The notes below the pieces were generated by a model. It was not told where the DNA came from, searched no databases, and saw nothing but the letters and a program-made list of their open reading frames with translations. From the NCBI GenBank assembly GCA_913774845.1, contig CAJYJO010000015.1, positions 1 to 64,000 on the forward strand: a stretch of DNA of 64,000 nucleotides. Reading direction: 5' to 3'. This document shows, piece after piece, positions 50,043 through 58,200 of this stretch; position 1 is the stretch's first letter, and every line of letters begins with the position of its first letter. Both the position numbers and the translations under genes were made by a program. The DNA comes from an uncultured Microbacterium sp. (lineage in GTDB: Bacteria; Actinomycetota; Actinomycetes; Actinomycetales; Microbacteriaceae).

Positions 50043-50094
50043 GGAGAGCCGGGAGCCGGGCGAGGAGGAGCTCCTCCCGACCGAGGCACGCCCG

Positions 50095-50436
50095 TCAGCG
50101 CGAAGGACCTTCCGTCTCGACTTTCGTCGCGGGCCTCCGCTTCCGCACCTCGCGAAGCACGATCTGCTCGGGACAGACCGTCGACAAGAAGTCGCCCACC
50201 GACAGAGCCAGACGCTCCCCGACGAGCGAATACAGGATCCGGTTCGCGTCGCGCCGTTCGGTGATCAGACCGGCTTGGCGCAGCACCCCGAGGTGCCGAG
50301 AGATGGTCGGTCCGCTCGCGTCGAACCGGGCCGCGATCTCGCCCGCGGCCATCTCGCCGTCTTTCAGGTCCTGCAGAATCTGACGACGCGTCGGGTGCGC
50401 GAGCGCCGTGAAGATGTCGGATGCCGCGTCGGTCAT
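50095..50436 (-). CDS. ArsR-family transcriptional regulator (SdpR-like)
   Basis: A 113-residue winged-helix repressor: IFTALAHPTRRQILQDLKDGEMAAGEIAARFDASGPTISRHLGVLRQAGLITERRDANRILYSL. It lacks metal-binding cysteines in helix 3, resembling autorepressor SdpR-type proteins. It is divergent from the DUF2071 gene, with a palindrome in the shared promoter. Confidence 0.92.
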   Translation of the reverse strand: MTDAASDIFTALAHPTRRQILQDLKDGEMAAGEIAARFDASGPTISRHLGVLRQAGLITERRDANRILYSLVGERLALSVGDFLSTVCPEQIVLREVRKRRPATKVETEGPSR

Positions 50437-50476
50437 GGCATCGAATCTAGCACTGTAGCTAAATTGCGTGTAGCTT

Positions 50477-50494
50477 CTTCGCTAAATAGCGAAG
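50477..50494. promoter_or_regulatory. ArsR operator in the divergent promoter
   Basis: CTTCGCTAAATAGCGAAG has perfect 8-bp arms around AA. A related half site TAGCTAAAT lies 20-30 bp to the left. The palindrome overlaps the region just upstream of the AAGGAGG ribosome site of the DUF2071 gene, as expected for a repressor. Confidence 0.65.
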
Positions 50495-50502
50495 GAGGCC
50501 CC

Positions 50503-51273
50503 ATGCGGGGAGAACACGAGGTCCGAGACCGCACGAACGTCGCGCCGCCCATCCCGCCGATGGCGGCGAGGATCGCGCAGCGTGTCCTCGTCAACTATCG
50601 CGTCGACCCCACGGTCGCGCAGTCGCTGCTCCCCCGGGGTCTGCGCCCCCAGCTCATCGCCGGCCAGGCGGTGGCGGGCATCTGCCTGATCCACCTCACC
50701 GCGTTCCGCCCCGCGTGGTTCGCACTCGAAATCGGGCACCGCAGCCGGAACGCCGCTCACCGCATCGCGGTCGAGTGGGACACCGCCGACGGCCCGGCAA
50801 CGGGTGTCTACATCCCCCGCCGCCACAGCTCCTCGCGGCTCGCGCGCCTGGCCGGCGGCCGCGTCTTCCCCGGCACGCACCTCCCCGCGGCGGTCGTTTT
50901 CCGCACCACCGACAGCGACCTCACGGTCGACGTCGGCGCGGACGACCTGCGCGTTCACGTCGCGGGTCGCCGGGGTGCCGGCATCCCGTTTCGCAGTCGC
51001 CTTTTCGACACACTCGAGGAGTCGTCGACGTTCTTCCGGAAGGATGCCGTCGGCTGGTCGCCCTCGCGCTCGGGACGACTCGAGGGACTTCGACTCAGCA
51101 CCGACGCGTGGCGTGTGGAGCCCCTGGTCGTCACAGACCTGGCGTCGACCTTCTTCGAGGCCCTCCCCGCCGGATCCGCCGAGTTCGACCATGCCCTCTT
51201 CATGCACGACGTGCCGACGCGCTGGAGCGGAGTCTCCACGCCCGCACCGAGTCCGCGACTGCTGCAAGATTGA
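50503..51273 (+). CDS. DUF2071/acetoacetate-decarboxylase-like protein
   Basis: A 256-residue protein with the DUF2071 pattern: RVLVNYRVDPTVAQSLLPRGLRPQLIAGQAVAGICLIHLTAFRP at the start and a C-terminal domain with FDTLEESSTFFRKDAVGWSPSRSG and FMHDVPTRW. The fold is that of acetoacetate decarboxylase but the catalytic lysine cannot be assigned. Function unknown. ATG 50503 has an AAGGAGG site; expression is probably controlled by the divergent ArsR protein. Confidence 0.82.
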   Translation: MRGEHEVRDRTNVAPPIPPMAARIAQRVLVNYRVDPTVAQSLLPRGLRPQLIAGQAVAGICLIHLTAFRPAWFALEIGHRSRNAAHRIAVEWDTADGPATGVYIPRRHSSSRLARLAGGRVFPGTHLPAAVVFRTTDSDLTVDVGADDLRVHVAGRRGAGIPFRSRLFDTLEESSTFFRKDAVGWSPSRSGRLEGLRLSTDAWRVEPLVVTDLASTFFEALPAGSAEFDHALFMHDVPTRWSGVSTPAPSPRLLQD

Positions 51274-51277
51274 CACC

Positions 51278-51502
51278 ATGACCGCTTCCGCCCCCCAGGA
51301 CGTCCCCGTCGGCAGCGAGAGCATCCGCCTCGGCCCGTTCATGAAGTTCGCCGGCGTCCTCGACTCGGGAGGCGACGTCAAGGAGGCCATCATCGACGGC
51401 TACGTCGAGGTCAACGGAGAGGTCGATCGCCGACGCGGGCGGCAGCTCCAGGTCGGAGACGTCGTGACCTTCGAGGGGCGCTCCTTCCGCGTCCAGGCCT
51501 GA
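51278..51502 (+). CDS. S4-domain RNA-binding protein
   Basis: A 74-residue protein consisting of one S4 domain: IRLGPFMKFAGVLDSGGDVKEAIIDGYVEVNGEVDRRRGRQLQVGDVVTFEG. It belongs to the small YbcJ/YaaA-like group, which binds structured RNA. It starts 4 bp after the DUF2071 gene and is probably cotranscribed. Confidence 0.9.
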   Translation: MTASAPQDVPVGSESIRLGPFMKFAGVLDSGGDVKEAIIDGYVEVNGEVDRRRGRQLQVGDVVTFEGRSFRVQA

Positions 51503-51518
51503 GCCCAGGAACACGAAT

Positions 51519-51546
51519 GGCCCGCCACCCCGGAGGGAAGCGGGCC
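51519..51546. terminator. Hairpin terminator after the S4 gene
   Basis: GGCCCGC (51519-51525) pairs with GCGGGCC (51540-51546), loop 14 nt with partial CC/GG pairing. It lies between the S4 gene and the convergent His-rich gene. Confidence 0.6.
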
Positions 51547-51587
51547 CCACGGCATCCTGCGCTCGTGACACAGGATGCCGCTCGAGC

Positions 51588-51884
51588 TCAGTGCTCGTCG
51601 TAGTGGTCGGTGTGCAGCGCGTGCCGGTGACCGTCGTGCACGTAGTCGGCGTGGTCGCCGTGCTCGATCTTCTCGTGACCGCAGTCGTCGCCGTGACGGT
51701 GCTCGTCGACGCCGTGCTCGGCCTTCGACTCGTGCTCGTCGTAGTGGTCGCCGTGCAGCGCGTGGTGGTGGGTGCCGTGCACGTAGTCGACGTGGTCGCC
51801 GTGCTCGATCTTCTGGTGGCCGCAGTCGTCGCCGTGCGCGTGCTCGTCGACGGAGTGCTCGGCGTGGGTCTCGGCAGTGCTCAT
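51588..51884 (-). CDS. Histidine-rich two-repeat metal-binding protein
   Basis: A 98-residue soluble protein made of two 43-45 residue repeats (about 9-52 and 56-98), each with the pattern EH-VDEH-HGDDCGH-KIEHGDH-DYVH, then HALH-DHYDEH. About a quarter of the residues are His, with one Cys per repeat and many Asp/Glu. This composition suits zinc (or Ni/Co) buffering. Its start overlaps the stop of the ArsR gene (ATGA). No signal peptide, so it acts in the cytoplasm. I know no characterised homologue. Confidence 0.85.
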   Translation of the reverse strand: MSTAETHAEHSVDEHAHGDDCGHQKIEHGDHVDYVHGTHHHALHGDHYDEHESKAEHGVDEHRHGDDCGHEKIEHGDHADYVHDGHRHALHTDHYDEH

Positions 51885-52234
51885 TCTTCGTTCCCCTGGT
51901 CGGTCGGTTCGGTGACGTGGGCGATCGCGTCGAGCACGACGTGAGCGACATGCTGATCCGCGAGGGCGTAGCGGATCTCTTTGCCCTCGCGCTCGGACGT
52001 CACGAGACCCGCCTGCCGCAAGGTGCGCAGATGCTGCGACACCAACGGTTGCGACAGGCCGGCGCGCTCGGCGAGAGAGCCAACCGTGAGCTGTTCACGG
52101 CTCAGCAGCCAGACGAGCGCGAGACGCGACTCGCTGCCGAGGACCTTGAACAACTCCGCCGCGTCGTCGAGCCCGGCGATCGTTTCCACGGCATCTACAT
52201 CACCACACGCATAAACGAATTGCAATATGTTCAC
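51881..52234 (-). CDS. ArsR/SmtB-family metalloregulator
   Basis: Up to 117 residues: AAELFKVLGSESRLALVWLLSREQLTVGSLAERAGLSQPLVSQHLRTLRQAGLVTSEREGKEIRYALADQHVAHVVLDAIAHVTE. The C-terminal DQHVAHVVLDAIAH repeats the D-x-H...H pattern of alpha5-site zinc sensors such as SmtB/CzrA. GTG 52234 has no ribosome site; GTG 52189 (VETIAGLDD) fits family length better. It is coupled to the His-rich gene, suggesting that excess zinc induces the buffer protein. Confidence 0.9.
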   Translation of the reverse strand: MNILQFVYACGDVDAVETIAGLDDAAELFKVLGSESRLALVWLLSREQLTVGSLAERAGLSQPLVSQHLRTLRQAGLVTSEREGKEIRYALADQHVAHVVLDAIAHVTEPTDQGNEE

Positions 52235-52239
52235 TCAAG

Positions 52240-52254
52240 TGGGAACGGTTCTCG
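52240..52254. promoter_or_regulatory. Second Zur-like 7-1-7 box
   Basis: TGGGAAC-G-GTTCTCG resembles the better box at 52409 (shared GAAC/GTTC core). It lies between the ArsR-operon start and the 3' end of rpmJ and may be a Zur or ArsR site for the ArsR/His-rich operon. Confidence 0.35.
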
Positions 52255-52271
52255 TTTCCGTTATCGCGCGG

Positions 52272-52394
52272 CTACCCCTGACGCCCCTTGAACCGGGGGT
52301 TGAGCTTGTTGATGACGAAGACCTTGCCGCGGCGGCGCACCACTTGTGCACCGGGCTGCTTCTTCAGCGACTTGATCGACGCGCGCACCTTCAT
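52272..52394 (-). CDS. rpmJ: Alternative, zinc-free ribosomal protein L36
   Basis: A 40-residue L36: [20 protein letters not shown], then [20 protein letters not shown]. The zinc-ribbon ligands of standard L36 (two CxxC-like pairs and a His) are all absent, making this the C-minus paralogue that replaces the zinc form when zinc is scarce. An AAGGAGG site precedes the ATG. A Zur-like box sits 15 bp upstream of the start codon. Confidence 0.95.
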   Translation of the reverse strand: MKVRASIKSLKKQPGAQVVRRRGKVFVINKLNPRFKGRQG

Positions 52395-52408
52395 GGCATC
52401 CTCCTTGT

Positions 52409-52423
52409 TGATAACCGTTCTCA
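52409..52423. promoter_or_regulatory. Zur box between rpmJ and the COG0523 gene
   Basis: TGATAAC-C-GTTCTCA is a 7-1-7 inverted repeat with one mismatched pair, matching the Fur/Zur consensus form TGAnAAcngTTnTCA. It lies between divergent rpmJ and the CobW-like gene, both classical Zur targets, so Zn-Zur should repress both. Confidence 0.75.
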
Positions 52424-52474
52424 GTAACAGGTTAGAGTGCTGGTGACCCGCTGACCAAACGAGAGGTGGATGCC

Positions 52475-53470
52475 ATGCCCCGCCCGATCGCGATCATGGG
52501 CGTGTGCGCTCCCGAGCGCCGCGCCTACGCCGAGCGCGCCGCCGCCGCGCTGCGTCGCCCCCTGCACACGCTGCGCCACACCGACCTGCGCTCATCGCAC
52601 GCCCTGCCGCACCCCCGCACCCGCACCGACAGCGACATCGCGATCGTCGACATGGGCACCGACGCCGACCTGATCCACGGGCTCACCGCCCGGGGCGGCA
52701 GCGAGGTCGAGGCGGTGTGCATCGTCGACGCCCGGCACATGATCGGCGACCTGCTCGACGACGCTCCGCTCGCGGCATCCGTCCGTCCCGGCGACACCCG
52801 CGGCGACGTCGGCGCCCGCGCCCGTCAGGCCGCCCTCGCGATCGAGCTCGCCACCCGTGTCGTCTGGATCAACTGGGAGACGGTGCCGACCGCGGCCCTG
52901 TCCGTGCAGATGGCCCTCGCCTCGCACCTCAACCCGACCGCCGTCGTGCGGCTCTCGCGCGACCCGGTGGACGACCTCCGATCGCCGGCGCAGCACGACG
53001 GCGAACTGCTGGAGCGGGCCGGCTGGGTGCGCGCACTCAACGACGAGCACGACCCGTTCATGCGCGACAACCGGGTCGCGACGGTGCGCTACGAGCAGGT
53101 CCGTCCGTTCCACCCCGCTCGCTTGTCGAACGCACTCGACCGACTCGACGACGGCGCCGCCGGACGCCTCGTGCGCTCGGCCGGATTCTGCCGACTGGCG
53201 TCTCGTCCCGGCATCCTGGCCAAGTGGGAGCACGTCGGTTCGGCCATGTGGATCGAACCGCTCGGCACCGACGACGGCCGCATGGGCCTCGGCCAGGAGC
53301 TCGTCTTCACGGGCCTCGACATGTCCATCCCCCGTCTCGTCCACCTGCTCGACGCCGCCGCGGTCACCGACGACGAGCTCGCGGCCGGGCCCTCGGCGTG
53401 GCTGACCTTCGACGACCCGCTGCCCGCCTGGCCCGCCGTGGAGTCCTCGATTCCGGATGCCACGGACTGA
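52475..53470 (+). CDS. COG0523/CobW-like zinc-response protein lacking the P-loop
   Basis: A 331-residue protein. The C-terminal CobW_C-like domain is visible ([27 protein letters not shown]...[12 protein letters not shown]). Instead of GxxGxGKT plus the CxCC metal motif, the N-terminus reads [19 protein letters not shown], so GTP binding by a Walker A loop is lost. COG0523 proteins deliver zinc to client enzymes under starvation; this divergent version may act as a binding partner or scaffold. ATG 52475 has a GAGAGG site, and the Zur box is 52 bp upstream. Confidence 0.75.
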   Translation: MPRPIAIMGVCAPERRAYAERAAAALRRPLHTLRHTDLRSSHALPHPRTRTDSDIAIVDMGTDADLIHGLTARGGSEVEAVCIVDARHMIGDLLDDAPLAASVRPGDTRGDVGARARQAALAIELATRVVWINWETVPTAALSVQMALASHLNPTAVVRLSRDPVDDLRSPAQHDGELLERAGWVRALNDEHDPFMRDNRVATVRYEQVRPFHPARLSNALDRLDDGAAGRLVRSAGFCRLASRPGILAKWEHVGSAMWIEPLGTDDGRMGLGQELVFTGLDMSIPRLVHLLDAAAVTDDELAAGPSAWLTFDDPLPAWPAVESSIPDATD

Positions 53471-53665
53471 GGAGCCCGCGGGTCGGCGGCGTCTCCACGG
53501 CGAGGTCCGGCAGGTTGGCGAGGGTTTGGGGCGGATTCAACGGGTCGGGGCGAGAAATTCACGCCTCGAGCGGCCGATCGCGCCCCGAACGGTGGAGTGG
53601 AGCGGTGCGACCGGCACCCTGTCAAGCCGGTCGTCCGGGCGCGTGGAGAGGAGCACCGTGGTGAC

Positions 53666-53872
53666 ATGAGCACTCCTGACATCCCCTCCCGTCACGCCGA
53701 CGACGCCCGTGCCGACTCGGCCGCCCCGACCGATGCCGTGACCGACGAGGTCCGCGAGGACGCCGCCGAAGCCGAGGAGAACGTCGACCTCGACGACCAC
53801 ACCGGCGACGCGATCGACGGCGAGACACCCGTCCCCGAGCCCGGCTTCCCCGCCGCCGAGGGTCACGCCTGA
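53666..53872 (+). CDS. Small acidic, probably disordered protein
   Basis: A 68-residue protein, very rich in Asp, Glu, Ala and Pro (DEVREDAAEAEENVDLDDHT), without hydrophobic core or membrane helix. Function unknown. Support comes from the close coupling to the DUF72 gene, whose CTG start overlaps this stop codon (CTGA). Confidence 0.55.
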   Translation: MSTPDIPSRHADDARADSAAPTDAVTDEVREDAAEAEENVDLDDHTGDAIDGETPVPEPGFPAAEGHA

Positions 53873-54705
53873 CCTCTTCGGCGTTCGTCGGCATCTCGGG
53901 GTGGCGGTATCCGCGGTGGCGCGGCGACTTCTACCCGCGCGGGCTCGCGCAGAGGCGTGAGTTGGCGTTCGTCGGCGAGCGCCTGCCGAGCGTCGAGCTC
54001 AACGGGTCGTTCTCCTCGCTGCAGCGGCCCACGAGCTACCTGAAAGGGCGGGCGGACGTGCCCGGCGACTTCGTCTTCGCGGTGAAGGGGTCGCGCTACG
54101 TCACCCACATGCTGCGTCTCAACGGCGTGCATACGGCGCTGGCGAACTTCTTCGCGTCGGGCGTGCTCGCACTCGGACCCGCGCTGGGGCCGTTCCTGTG
54201 GCAGCTGCCGGAGCGCGTCGAGTTCGACGCCGACCTGCTCGATGACTTCCTGAACCAGTTGCCGCGGACGACGGGCGGGGCTCTCGCTCTCGCGCGCGAC
54301 CACGACCAGCGTCTCGACGGGCGCGACTGGCTCGAGATCGACGCCGACGTGCCGGTGCGGCACGCGCTGGAGCCGCGGTCGGACTCGTTCCGCGATCCCC
54401 GCGCTCTCGAGATCCTCCGCGCACACGGCGTCGCCCTCGTCTACGCCGACACCGCCGGACGCTGGCCGACGTTCGACGCGATCACGGCCGACCACGTCTA
54501 CATCCGGCTGCACGGCGCGCACGAGCTGTACGCCAGCGGATACACCGACGCCGAGCTCGACGCCTGGGCCGACCGGATCCGCGGCTGGCTCGACGGCTCG
54601 GCGGCGGACGACGGGATGCCGCGCGACACCTACGTCTACTTCGACAACGACGCTCGCGGCCGGGCCCCGTGGGACGCGATGGCCCTGGCGGAACGCCTGC
54701 GCTGA
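53869..54705 (+). CDS. DUF72 family protein with a probable CTG start
   Basis: A 278-residue TIM-barrel-like DUF72 protein. The family N-terminus FVGISGWRYPRWRGDFYPRGL and later FVFAVKGSRYVTHMLRL, GPFLWQLPERVEFD and VYIRLHGAHELYASGYTDAELDAWADRI are visible. The conserved GISGW block lies upstream of the first in-frame ATG (53962), and no ATG or GTG is available; CTG 53869, preceded by GAGGG at good spacing and overlapping the previous stop, is the best start. Function unknown; links with UV endonuclease-like enzymes have been suggested for the family. Confidence 0.82.
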   Translation: MTSSAFVGISGWRYPRWRGDFYPRGLAQRRELAFVGERLPSVELNGSFSSLQRPTSYLKGRADVPGDFVFAVKGSRYVTHMLRLNGVHTALANFFASGVLALGPALGPFLWQLPERVEFDADLLDDFLNQLPRTTGGALALARDHDQRLDGRDWLEIDADVPVRHALEPRSDSFRDPRALEILRAHGVALVYADTAGRWPTFDAITADHVYIRLHGAHELYASGYTDAELDAWADRIRGWLDGSAADDGMPRDTYVYFDNDARGRAPWDAMALAERLR

Positions 54706-54761
54706 CGGCCCTGGCGCGGTGCTGTGCGGTGCGGCCCCTCCTCTCCCGCACCGCCGAACCG

Positions 54762-55850
54762 TTAGGCGATACGCGTCCCCGGCGGCAGGCGCTTCGCGGG
54801 GGTCCGCGTGCGAGCCACCCCCCAGGCGAGGAGAGCGCCCGCGAGGATCAGCTGCACGAGCAGCCCCAAGAACCAGCTCGGGGTGGTCCCTTCGACGCGC
54901 TCCTGGACGCTCGGGTACTCGTCGGCGTACCACTGCGCCGACCGCGCGCACCCGTCATACGTGGTGGGCTCCTCCGGGGGCAGTTGAGCCAGACGGACGC
55001 CCGATGCGAACTGCGTGAACAGGTCGGTGGGGTTTCCGCCGACGTACGTGGGCGGGGTCGCGTCGGCGAGGATGACGAAGGGATTCGCCGCGAGCAGCCA
55101 CCACACGCGGTCGAATCGCGGCTGCTCGTAGACCGTCGTCGACTCGACGCACGGCAGGTCGTCGTAGCTCGGGCAGTCGCTCGATCGCACCGGTGCGCTG
55201 GGATCGCATCCCGCAGGCACCGCGCTCCAGTCGACGTCGCGCGAGACGGTCGTCGCCTCGGTGCGCAGCGCGGCCCCGCCGAGCCCGAAGGCGATCAGCG
55301 TGCCCAGGGTCAGCGCGGCGACGAGCAGATACGTCGAGGCCACCGAGAAGATCGGCCGCGCGATGACCGCGCTCAGACCGACGCCGATCGCCGCCACGAC
55401 GCCGACCTCGATGACGAGGATGCCGAGCGAAGTGACGATCGCTGCCGGGTTCAGCTCGCCGGCGAGAGTGGCGATGACGAGGAACGGTGCCGCCACCACC
55501 AGGAACGCCAGACCCGAGATCCACGCGGCCAGGAACTTGCCGAGGACGATCTCGCCGGTCGTCGCGAGCGTGACCTGCACCGGCGCGAGGGTCGCGGCAT
55601 CCCGATCGCCGTTGACCGCGCTCCCGCTCAGGGTCGGCGAGACGAGCAGCGTCAGCAGCAGGACGAGCATGATGACGAGCGAGAAGAACCACTCGCTGCC
55701 GCCCGTCGTGAGCGAGAACGCGGCGAAAGACAGGCCCAGCAGCCCGATCAGGATGACGGCGAAAACGCCCAGGAGCACGTACCAGCCGACGGAGCGCACG
55801 CGCTGGCGCAGCTCGATACCGATGATGGTGCGCAGTCGGTGCATGTTCAC
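54762..55850 (-). CDS. ABC-2 type exporter permease
   Basis: A 362-residue membrane protein with six or more helices, an N-terminal cytosolic HRLRTIIGIELRQRVRSVGWYVLLGVFAV of the ABC-2/NatB type, NGDRDAATLAPVQVTLATTGEIVLGKFLAAWISGL, and a large extracytoplasmic loop with paired cysteines (CDPSAPVRSSDCPSYDDLPC) before the last helix. It is translationally coupled (4-bp overlap) to the ATPase upstream. Probably exports a peptide, lipid or drug. Confidence 0.88.
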   Translation of the reverse strand: MNMHRLRTIIGIELRQRVRSVGWYVLLGVFAVILIGLLGLSFAAFSLTTGGSEWFFSLVIMLVLLLTLLVSPTLSGSAVNGDRDAATLAPVQVTLATTGEIVLGKFLAAWISGLAFLVVAAPFLVIATLAGELNPAAIVTSLGILVIEVGVVAAIGVGLSAVIARPIFSVASTYLLVAALTLGTLIAFGLGGAALRTEATTVSRDVDWSAVPAGCDPSAPVRSSDCPSYDDLPCVESTTVYEQPRFDRVWWLLAANPFVILADATPPTYVGGNPTDLFTQFASGVRLAQLPPEEPTTYDGCARSAQWYADEYPSVQERVEGTTPSWFLGLLVQLILAGALLAWGVARTRTPAKRLPPGTRIA

Positions 55851-56899
55851 GAGGCGCTCCCGTCGTCGGCGCGGTCGGCGGGCGGCGCTGCGGGTGGTCG
55901 CCAGGAGCCGGGCGGCGCGGGGTCGGTCGTGGCGGTTCCGCCCGCGTCCGCGGGCTTCGGGGGCGCGGCGTCGGCCCGGAGATCGAGGAACGCGTGTTCG
56001 AGGTCGCCCACGGCCGGCGCGAACTCCACGATCGGGAGGCCGGCGCTCACGAGCGAGCGCAGGCCCGCGACCGCGCCCGCCTCATCCGAGAACGGCACGA
56101 GGACGTCACGGCGGTCGATGCCCACCTCGGTCGCCGCGCGCCCGAGGGCGGCCGCGACATCGAGGCGCACGGCATCCGTCGACCGGGCGACATCGGCGGG
56201 AACGCGCACGCGCCACACCCGCATACGGGTCGCCGCCGCAGCGACACGGTCGGTCCCGACCGTGCGGCCGTCGACCATGAAGACGGCGTCGTCAACCACC
56301 TCTTCGAGCTCGGACAGCACGTGGCTCGAGATGAGGATCGTCCGCCCCTCGCCCGCCAGGCGCCGCAGGAGCACGCGCAGGGAGATGCGGGCCTGGGGAT
56401 CGAGGCCAGACGCCGGCTCGTCGAGCAGCAGCACCCGCGGATCGTGCACCAGGGCACGCGCGAGCGCGAGGCGCTGCTTCTGCCCGCGCGACAGCACCCG
56501 CGCCGGCGACGCGGCGAGCGCGCCGAGGTCGACCAGCTCCAGCAGGTGGTCGGCCCGGGATCGTGCGTCGTCACGCGACAGGTCGTAGAGCTGCCCGGTG
56601 GCCACCAGGACCTCGCGCGAGGTGAGGCTCGGCCACGCGCCCAGGGAGTCCGGCATCCACCCGAGAAGACGTCGCGCCCCGGCCGGATCGGTCACGGGGT
56701 CGACGCCCCCGATGCGCATCTCGCCCTCGTCGGGCCGGAGGAGCGACGCGAGCATGAGCATCAGCGTCGTCTTGCCGGAGCCGTTGGGCCCGACGAGTCC
56801 GGTGACCCGGCCTGGAGAGGCGGTGAAGGTCACCTGCTGCACGGCGTGCACCGCACCGAAAGACCGTTTCACCCCTGCGACGTCGATACCGGCATCCAT
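55847..56899 (-). CDS. ABC exporter ATP-binding protein
   Basis: A 350-residue ATPase of the CcmA/drug-exporter group. Walker A is GPNGSGKTT, the signature is LSRGQKQRLALARALV (Gly to Arg at its third position), Walker B is VLLLDEPASGLDP, and the H-loop is LISSHVLSEL. The C-terminal 110 residues form an accessory domain and a Pro/Ala-rich tail. Expected to dimerise and drive the permease encoded directly downstream. Confidence 0.92.
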   Translation of the reverse strand: MDAGIDVAGVKRSFGAVHAVQQVTFTASPGRVTGLVGPNGSGKTTLMLMLASLLRPDEGEMRIGGVDPVTDPAGARRLLGWMPDSLGAWPSLTSREVLVATGQLYDLSRDDARSRADHLLELVDLGALAASPARVLSRGQKQRLALARALVHDPRVLLLDEPASGLDPQARISLRVLLRRLAGEGRTILISSHVLSELEEVVDDAVFMVDGRTVGTDRVAAAATRMRVWRVRVPADVARSTDAVRLDVAAALGRAATEVGIDRRDVLVPFSDEAGAVAGLRSLVSAGLPIVEFAPAVGDLEHAFLDLRADAAPPKPADAGGTATTDPAPPGSWRPPAAPPADRADDGSAS

Positions 56900-57022
56900 G
56901 GCCCCACCCTAGGGGGACCCTCCGACACGGCTCGGGCGCGGTGAGCGCTCCGACCCCGCGATTCCGCGGCAGGCCCGCGTTCCTCGGACGCTCGACTCCC
57001 GCGCGTGTCCCGCACGCACGGT

Positions 57023-57952
57023 TCAGGATGCCGCGAGCACCTTCCCCAGCTCATCGCCCGACGTCCACGCGGTGCGCACCGCCGCACTCTCGCCCCACGC
57101 GTCGCCGCACGCGGAGAGCCCCGGGGAGCGGAAGAACGGCCGGCCGGTCGTCTCGACGGGACGCGCGAAGGTCCAGCGATGCGCGTGCGTCGCGACGGGC
57201 TCGGCGTCGATGCGCAGGAGTCGGCGGGTCGCGGCGAGCACGGGCGCGATCGCCGCGTCGGGGTCGTCGAGGTGCTGCCGGGCGCGGTCGGCGGTCGTGT
57301 GCACCACGAGCACGGGAGCGCCGTCGCCCCGACGGTCGCCGTCGTCGGCGAGGAACGACACGTCGGCGTCGCCGTCGGCGAAGGCCCCGTGCAGATCGGC
57401 ATCCCACTGGCGCTCGTCCCACCGGAGCACGACGGCGATCACCGGTTCCCACTCCTGGGCGCCGCCGGGCGCCTCCCCCATCAGGCGAGCGGCCTGCGGT
57501 GCGGGCATCGCGAGCACGACCTCGCCCGCTTCCTGCCCGTCGACGCGGAACGGCTCCGCTTTCTCGACGACGTGCTCCGACGTCACGTCGAGGCCCTCGG
57601 CGAGGTCGAGGGCGAGCGAGCGGAGACCCGCGGGAGCCGCCCACCGCATGGGCCCGGGCTTCGGCGTTCGACCGCCCTCGGCGTCGATCACCTGGAACGT
57701 GTCGGTCCACGGCCGGGCGAGCTCGCGCTCCTCCCAGTCAGCGACGACGTGGCCGAAGCCCTCCGCCTCCCCGACCACGAAATACGACGCCCCCAGGTCG
57801 ACCGGGCGACCGTCGATCGTGCGGCTCGACAGACGCCCGCCCACCCGGCGCCCGCGGTCGAGCACGCGCACCGAGCGTCCGGCATCCCGAGCCGCTCGCG
57901 CGCACGCGAGTCCCGAGATGCCGCCGCCGACCACCGTCACGTCCACCGTCAT
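57023..57952 (-). CDS. Renalase-like NAD(P)/FAD-dependent oxidoreductase
   Basis: A 309-residue flavoprotein. The N-terminus TVDVTVVGGGISGLACARAARDAGRSVRVLDRGRRVGGRLSSR has both the GxGxxG fold and the RxGGR motif of amine oxidase/renalase-type enzymes. The C-terminal FAD-contact block reads SPGLSACGDAWGESAAVRTAWTSGDELG. Bacterial renalase relatives oxidise isomeric dihydropyridine nucleotides; the substrate here is unproven. ATG 57952 is chosen by the conserved start; upstream frame runs into repeats. Confidence 0.85.
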   Translation of the reverse strand: MTVDVTVVGGGISGLACARAARDAGRSVRVLDRGRRVGGRLSSRTIDGRPVDLGASYFVVGEAEGFGHVVADWEERELARPWTDTFQVIDAEGGRTPKPGPMRWAAPAGLRSLALDLAEGLDVTSEHVVEKAEPFRVDGQEAGEVVLAMPAPQAARLMGEAPGGAQEWEPVIAVVLRWDERQWDADLHGAFADGDADVSFLADDGDRRGDGAPVLVVHTTADRARQHLDDPDAAIAPVLAATRRLLRIDAEPVATHAHRWTFARPVETTGRPFFRSPGLSACGDAWGESAAVRTAWTSGDELGKVLAAS

Positions 57953-58140
57953 GGCGTCATCCTCGCGCGAGGTCCGAAGCGGCGGGGCGGGGTTGCGCGG
58001 CGTGCGGGACGGGGTTGTGCGGCGGGGTCGGGCGGCGCGTGGGCCGGGGTGGGCGTGCGGGGTGGGGGCGTGACGTGCAGGTGGAGCTGCGGGCGGTCGG
58101 GGCCGCGCGAGGGGCGGCGGGGGCGCGCCGTTGCGCGGAC

Positions 58141-58185
58141 GGGCGGTGCGCGGCCGGGCGATGCGCGGCCGGGCGGTGCGCGGCC
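58141..58185. repeat. Three 15-bp tandem repeats
   Basis: Units of GGGCGGTGCGCGGCC start at 58141, 58156 (one base changed) and 58171. They lie in the 578-bp gene-free, extremely GC-rich gap between 57953 and 58530, which otherwise holds the 99-bp direct repeats. Confidence 0.8.
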
Positions 58186-58200
58186 GTTGCGCGACCGGGA

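Noticed and set aside
56900..57022. Promoter or small RNA between the ABC ATPase and the renalase-like gene
   Set aside because: No hexamers, inverted repeats or open frames above background could be identified.
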